Assembly (NCBI GenBank): GCA_904397185.1 | Contig: CAJFOL010000086.1 | Coordinates: 1 to 31,110, forward strand | Length of the DNA stretch: 31,110 nt | Direction of reading: 5' to 3' | Source: an uncultured Clostridia bacterium | GTDB lineage: Bacteria > Bacillota > Clostridia > Christensenellales > UBA1242 | Notes under the pieces: generated by a model | Database searches by the model: none | What the model was told of the DNA's origin: nothing | Seen by the model: the letters and a program-made list of their open reading frames with translations, nothing else | Program-made: the position numbers and the translations under genes | In this document: positions 27,113 through 31,110 of the stretch, piece by piece | Layout of the letters: each line of letters begins with the position of its first letter | How positions within the stretch are numbered: position 1 is the stretch's first letter

Positions 27113-29791
27113 TTATTCGTTCTTATCCTTAAAGATAGATTCTACGTAGTCAAGTGGATGAATTTGAACCATTGTTCTTGCAGTTGGTGCAGTGATAACA
27201 AATGCTTGTCCGACAGAGGCTGAAACAATACGGTTTCGCTCCTCTTTATTGATACCACCTGAGTTTTTGTAAAGTTCAATAAGGTCGTTTACGTCATTTG
27301 GCGATAGAGAGAATATAAGTGAATATTGGCAGGCATTAATAACCGCAGTTGATTGTCTCTTAATCTCCTCTGAGCCCACGAAGTCATTGATATTTTGTGT
27401 AATAACAATTTGCATACCGCCGTACTTACGTATTCTTTTAGCCATTGCTGTCATGAAGTTAAGAGCAATAGGATATTTAGGGTTAATGAACGTATGTGCT
27501 TCATCGACTACAACTATAATCTTTCGATTGGTGTTGTGAAGTTTGTTATAGTCTTTGTTGTTGATAATTTCGTTCTCTATATACTTGAACACCAAAAGCA
27601 TTTGTGCATTGGTAAGCATATCATTATTTCCAGCAATAAGTGATTGGAAGTTGAAACAAACAAAGTTCTCGTTGGTCTCAATAGACGTTGGACCATTCCA
27701 AAGGTTGGAGTTACGTCCGCCTTTAGCAAACTTGCGTATATATGCCTCTGCGACACGCAAGTTGTTTAAAGTAAACTCCTCTGTCGCTGTCTTTAATCTT
27801 TCCTGCAAAAGTGCATATAGGTCATCAAATGTTGGATAATCTTCAGGTTTTAACGATTTAAGGTCGGTATTTTCATTAATGTTAAATTTTGCATACATAT
27901 CAAGGATAAGTGAGTTGATAATCTCAAATGCATCCGATGAAATACCTTCCAAGATTGTTCTAAAGAATTGTTCAAGGAATTGCAAGTGTTGATTGAAAGA
28001 ATCGTCTTGCTTTTCAACTTCCTCTTTCTCCTCAAGTTCATTTTGAGGTTTTATATCGTCCTCATCTTTATCAAGAGCCCTTATCACGTGGAAAGGATTG
28101 ATTATACCCTGCAAAGACGAGCCAACGTCAATAAGTTTTCCCTTTAAACTGTCTGTCAATTTTGAGTACTCTTTTTCTGGGTCACAGATGAATATTTTTG
28201 TGTTATCTGCGGCAAAGTTTGCAAGTAGTGTCTTGGTCGCAAACGATTTCCCAGAGCCAGACTTTCCAATAATCATCATATTTGAGTTAACTCTTTGAGG
28301 GTCACGTCTGAAGAAGTCTATAAACACTGGATACTCATTGTCTCCTAGATAGAAACCATTTTCATCTTGAAGTTCACTTGATACAAATGGGAAAACACCC
28401 GCCAAAGTATAAGTCGGAATACCTCTTTGAAGTTCCTTAATATTATCACGCATTGAAATACCCGAACTTATGAAAGCATCAATCTGTCTTGCAAACATTT
28501 CGCTATATCTAAAGCCCTCTTGCTTTAGTACCGCCTTTACGTCTTTTCTTGCCGACTCTTCGCAGGTGATAAATGTATTTACGTCATACAATTGTTGGTT
28601 GTTATTCTTAAGTTCTGCCAAAAGGTTTCGAAGTGTTTGAAGGTGTGTCGAAATTTCTATACGAGTACTGCTTCGTCCTGTCTTATAAAGTCTAGTTTCC
28701 ATATCCATTATGGCTTTATCTATCTTCTTTTCTGAGTCAAACCTTGGAGCCTTTTGAAATTTCATGACAACTTTGGTTCTATCAAGTAAAAAGAATGATG
28801 CTCCCCATGCATTGCCTACTTGCAATGGATATTCAGTTATGGCATATGTTCTATAATAATTGCCATCAATATTATATCTAGCAGAAGAGAACTTTATTTT
28901 ATCTGGAGTTGCCCAGTTGATATATTCAGTAAACGGAATCGTCTCAAGGTCACGTTCGTTAAATTCACGATTATAGTTTGCTCTTAAAAATACTGCAAGG
29001 TCGCTACCTACTAGTCTATTTGTTGTAACAGGTGTCAAACACGATGCAAGTGAGGCTGCCATACCATTGATGGTATTTTCAAGGGCTTCGAGTTCCTTTC
29101 CAAGCACAACCAAATAGAAATAGTCCTTGTAAATCTTGTTGTTACGGTTACGGTCTTCAATGAAAGCAATTCGCTCTTCCAAAATTGGTGTTCTTGCATC
29201 CACTTCAGCCTGTGTCATTTGATGTTCGTACAACTGGTCAAGAAGTCTGTCATATTTTCTATTCTCATTATAAGCATAATTGTCAAGCACCATGGCTTTA
29301 TTGATTTTCACAATCTCACAAACTTGATTTTCGTCAAGTCTTCGAAGTGCATTTCCAAAACCTATGTCAATGACATTGTTTTGGCTATACTCATTTAGAA
29401 GGTCAAACAAAACTGGCTTTACTTCAAGTACACCTGCATAGTAACTGCCATATGAAATAAATCTATCACGATAAATTGATTCAAATGGGATAATATTCTT
29501 TATATTAGGTTTGCCTTTCTTAGGCGACTTCTCATATCTTTTCTTCTGCATTGAGAAACGTACTAAGTGAGTTATGGTAACATAAAATCTGTCACTGTCT
29601 GCAATCTTGAAGAACATTGATATTGAAAAGATTGCCCAAATGATAGCCACCCAAATATTCCCCTCAAAGTTTGAGGCAATAAGGACAATAAGCACCACAA
29701 CTGCAATGGCTGCCAAAAGCAAATCTATTGCAGTAAAGCCTCTTACAAACTCAAGTTTAACTTTGGTTCTCCTAGGAACAATTCTAACCAT
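27113..29791 (-). CDS. PrgI/VirB3-VirB4 fusion ATPase
   Basis: An 892-residue type IV secretion ATPase. The first 90 residues (VPRRTKVKLEFVRGFT and two membrane segments, about 21-40 and 46-62) resemble PrgI/VirB3, so the small inner-membrane subunit is fused to the ATPase. The VirB4 N-terminal domain spans about 100-480. The motor domain has Walker A GKSGSGKS (509-516) and Walker B VVVDEAH with Asp763 and Glu764, followed by a QNINDF sensor-like motif; all look intact. A strongly acidic stretch lies near 571-598. In conjugation this family powers pilus or substrate transport across the membrane. No relaxase, VirD4, VirB6 or integrase gene is present in the window. The start has GAGGT. It is the first gene of an operon with the giant lipoprotein. 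Confidence 0.93.
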   Translation of the reverse strand: MVRIVPRRTKVKLEFVRGFTAIDLLLAAIAVVVLIVLIASNFEGNIWVAIIWAIFSISMFFKIADSDRFYVTITHLVRFSMQKKRYEKSPKKGKPNIKNIIPFESIYRDRFISYGSYYAGVLEVKPVLFDLLNEYSQNNVIDIGFGNALRRLDENQVCEIVKINKAMVLDNYAYNENRKYDRLLDQLYEHQMTQAEVDARTPILEERIAFIEDRNRNNKIYKDYFYLVVLGKELEALENTINGMAASLASCLTPVTTNRLVGSDLAVFLRANYNREFNERDLETIPFTEYINWATPDKIKFSSARYNIDGNYYRTYAITEYPLQVGNAWGASFFLLDRTKVVMKFQKAPRFDSEKKIDKAIMDMETRLYKTGRSSTRIEISTHLQTLRNLLAELKNNNQQLYDVNTFITCEESARKDVKAVLKQEGFRYSEMFARQIDAFISSGISMRDNIKELQRGIPTYTLAGVFPFVSSELQDENGFYLGDNEYPVFIDFFRRDPQRVNSNMMIIGKSGSGKSFATKTLLANFAADNTKIFICDPEKEYSKLTDSLKGKLIDVGSSLQGIINPFHVIRALDKDEDDIKPQNELEEKEEVEKQDDSFNQHLQFLEQFFRTILEGISSDAFEIINSLILDMYAKFNINENTDLKSLKPEDYPTFDDLYALLQERLKTATEEFTLNNLRVAEAYIRKFAKGGRNSNLWNGPTSIETNENFVCFNFQSLIAGNNDMLTNAQMLLVFKYIENEIINNKDYNKLHNTNRKIIVVVDEAHTFINPKYPIALNFMTAMAKRIRKYGGMQIVITQNINDFVGSEEIKRQSTAVINACQYSLIFSLSPNDVNDLIELYKNSGGINKEERNRIVSASVGQAFVITAPTARTMVQIHPLDYVESIFKDKNE

Positions 29792-29804
29792 AACTACCTC
29801 GCTA

Positions 29805-29834
29805 ATTTATTTTACTACAAATTGTAGCAAAAAT
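29805..29834 (-). promoter_or_regulatory. Candidate promoter and operator of the VirB4 operon
   Basis: On the minus strand TTGTAT and TAAAAT are spaced by about 18 bases, just before the VirB4 start. The spacer contains a palindrome CTACAA-A-TTGTAG (29815-29827), extended by TTTT/AAAA flanks. A repressor bound here would block the promoter. The promoter match is only fair. Confidence 0.35.
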
Positions 29835-29913
29835 ACAAACGATTGTGCGAGATTTTACATATTTTTTAAATATTATAATATTATTTTAAAAAGTCACTAT
29901 AACTTAATAAAAT

Positions 29914-29960
29914 AAAAAAAAATCATTAAAATATCAAAATTATGATTGATTTTAATGATT
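29914..29960 (-). terminator. Terminator of the PRC-barrel gene
   Basis: AATCATTAAAAT (29921-29932) pairs perfectly over 12 bp with ATTTTAATGATT (29949-29960) around a 16-base loop. On the minus strand seven T follow (29914-29920). It lies just after the stop of the PRC-barrel gene and before the VirB4 promoter region, which suggests separate transcription units. Confidence 0.75.
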
Positions 29961-29971
29961 TCAAATATTTT

Positions 29972-30667
29972 TTATTTGCTATAATAAACTAAAAAATTCA
30001 ATTTATTATGCATTTTTGCCCTATTTATTATGTTTTGATTGATTATATCATATTTTTTTGCAATAATTTCATTGTTATAACCAAACAAGTCGCTCTGCAT
30101 AGTCCTTCCTATAATCGAATTTTGATTTGCAAGTATCCTATACGGTTTTGACACCGTGCCTGAGTTCTGTTTTGCACTTTGTATATAGACATTTGGAAGA
30201 TTGTCACTCGAAACTTTAAACACTTCTTTTGGAGCAACTGTCCGTTTTTTATCTTTTGAACCAAAAATTAAGTAATTTTTACCTAATTTTCTAATATTTT
30301 TCTTAAAAAACTCACATTTATTGGTAATTATTCGTCTGACAATGTTTCCCTGCACAAGCACATCTATCACCCTGCCGAGAGAAAAGCCAGCGGTATCAAC
30401 GACACATTTCCCTATAGGATTATTCTCTTCTTCCTCTAAAAATAAGGTCAACTTGTCAAGAGATGAGGTCATTATATAATCGGCACCTATGGCTTTCACA
30501 TCCTCTTTTTGTAGTAAATAAAGTCTATCGGTATCATCGTTTGCCACCACAAAACCTTGAATTCTATTTAAATCATCGTCAAAAACTACATTTAAGATAT
30601 ATCCTGCATTTTCGCCTTTATCTAAAGTTATTAAATTTTTTGAAATAAAATTGCTTACCTTTTCCAT
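29972..30667 (-). CDS. PRC-barrel domain protein
   Basis: A 231-residue protein with two PRC-barrel-like domains: residues about 5-65 (NLITLDKGENAGYILNVVFD) and about 84-148 (PIGKCVVDTAGFSLGRVIDV). The C-terminus (about 185-225, IIGRTMQSDLFGYNNEIIAK) resembles the G-x-I-I-K type element found at the end of related Clostridial PRC proteins. PRC barrels are small beta-rich adaptor domains found in RimM, photosynthetic reaction centres and YlmC-like proteins. The role here is unknown; no signal peptide or membrane segment is visible, so it is probably cytoplasmic. The ATG lacks a ribosome site. A TTGTCG and TATATT pair upstream, 18 bases apart, suggests a very short leader. Confidence 0.85.
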   Translation of the reverse strand: MEKVSNFISKNLITLDKGENAGYILNVVFDDDLNRIQGFVVANDDTDRLYLLQKEDVKAIGADYIMTSSLDKLTLFLEEEENNPIGKCVVDTAGFSLGRVIDVLVQGNIVRRIITNKCEFFKKNIRKLGKNYLIFGSKDKKRTVAPKEVFKVSSDNLPNVYIQSAKQNSGTVSKPYRILANQNSIIGRTMQSDLFGYNNEIIAKKYDIINQNIINRAKMHNKLNFLVYYSK

Positions 30668-30787
30668 GCTATAAGATATACAAATATATTTTTATTTATG
30701 AATAAACGACAAAATCATACAAAAAATGTATTTTTATTAAATATTTTAATGATTTTTAATAAAATTTTTAGAATTTTTAATTAATTT

Positions 30788-30816
30788 TTGACTTTTTTAA
30801 ATAAATGTGTTATAAT
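30788..30816 (+). promoter_or_regulatory. Promoter of the DUF1858 gene
   Basis: TTGACT (30788-30793) and a perfect TATAAT (30811-30816) are spaced by exactly 17 bases. The expected transcription start falls at about 30823, the A of the chosen ATG, so the message would be leaderless or nearly so. Confidence 0.8.
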
Positions 30817-30822
30817 AAATGC

Positions 30823-31050
30823 ATGGAAAAAACAAATAAGATAACTAAAAACATGATAATAGATGACGTTTTAAGTCTAGATGAAAACTTGGGTGAGGTT
30901 TTCTTAGGCTTTGGTATGCATTGTATCTTTTGCCATTTAGGACTAGAAGAGACAGTTGAAGAGGCGGCAGAGGTGCATGAAGTGGACGTTGAACTGCTTG
31001 TAAAAAAATTAAATGAAGTTTATGAGCAGGACATGAAAAATAACAAATAA
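30823..31050 (+). CDS. DUF1858 / hybrid-cluster-associated redox protein
   Basis: A 75-residue cytoplasmic protein of the DUF1858 family, also known as the hybrid-cluster-protein-associated redox disulfide domain and found at the N-terminus of ScdA/RIC-type proteins. The family line is clear: ITKNMIIDDVL, then GEVFLGFGMHCIFC, then ETVEEAAEVHEVDVELLVKKLN. Cys34 and Cys37 form the CxxC typical of the family and may be redox active or bind metal. I chose the ATG at 30823, not the one at 30805, because the latter lies inside the promoter's spacer and -10 region. There is no ribosome site before 30823, in line with a leaderless message. After 31050 the window holds only A/T-rich sequence. Confidence 0.9.
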   Translation: MEKTNKITKNMIIDDVLSLDENLGEVFLGFGMHCIFCHLGLEETVEEAAEVHEVDVELLVKKLNEVYEQDMKNNK

Positions 31051-31110
31051 AAATAGGTAAAAGTTTAAAGTTATAACACAAAAGTGCTTAAATTTTTGTA
31101 TTAAACTATA

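Noticed and set aside
27113..29791. VirB4-like gene as evidence of an integrated conjugative element
   Set aside because: No integrase, relaxase, coupling protein or attachment repeats flank it in the window, and core genes lie next to it.
29858..29900. TATAAT upstream of the VirB4 gene with GTGACT as -35
   Set aside because: The spacer is only 14 bases, too short for a normal promoter.
30805..30822. Six extra N-terminal codons for the DUF1858 gene
   Set aside because: The ATG at 30805 lies in the promoter spacer, upstream of the predicted transcription start.

Overview
The window is AT-rich bacterial chromosome, most likely from an uncultured Bacillota (Clostridia-type) anaerobe. The reasons are AGGAGG-type ribosome sites, RpoB and RpoC of Gram-positive type, a lipoprotein signal with no outer-membrane features, a PrgI/VirB3-VirB4 fusion of Firmicutes type, a DUF1858/hybrid-cluster-associated redox protein and PRC-barrel proteins. 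TGA is used as a stop, so this is the standard bacterial code. Assignment below phylum level is inference. Nearly all genes lie on the minus strand. The exceptions are one tRNA-Glu and a small DUF1858 gene at the right edge.

Layout, left to right. (1) 1-2174: a bidirectional terminator, a membrane-anchored alpha/beta hydrolase, and an unrecognised 305-residue protein whose ribosome site lies inside a perfect inverted repeat. (2) 2265-6738: a tight minus-strand operon read rssA-like patatin, then a ComEC-C-terminal-like metallo-beta-lactamase protein, then a shikimate-kinase-like protein that has lost its P-loop, then transketolase. Two of its junctions are ATGA overlaps. (3) 6860-7220: tRNA-Glu(CTC) with a clear promoter, then a duplicated tRNA 3' end joined to a strong GCAA-capped palindrome, then a terminator shared by convergent transcripts. 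(4) 7305-7726: a small membrane protein split by an apparent frameshift. (5) 7851-15428: rpoB-rpoC with their own sigma70-type promoter, a terminator-like hairpin inside the rpoB leader (possible attenuator), and an end terminator. (6) 15471-29827: an operon of a VirB3/PrgI-VirB4 fusion ATPase and one 3,835-residue lipoprotein filling about 11.5 kb, with a terminator. (7) 29914-31050: a PRC-barrel protein and, divergently, a DUF1858 protein whose promoter places transcription start on its ATG.

How the parts relate. rpoBC encodes the beta and beta' subunits of RNA polymerase but is flanked by none of its usual neighbours (rplKAJL upstream, rpsL-rpsG-fusA downstream). Instead a conjugation-type ATPase and a giant surface lipoprotein sit directly upstream. 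The VirB4-lipoprotein pair is the best candidate here for an undescribed system. It has no relaxase, coupling protein, integrase or other type IV secretion gene in the window, so it may be a domesticated secretion or contact machine that works with, or displays, the giant lipoprotein. That role is inference. A second point of note is RpoB, which differs from the rifampicin-sensitive consensus at three drug-pocket positions.
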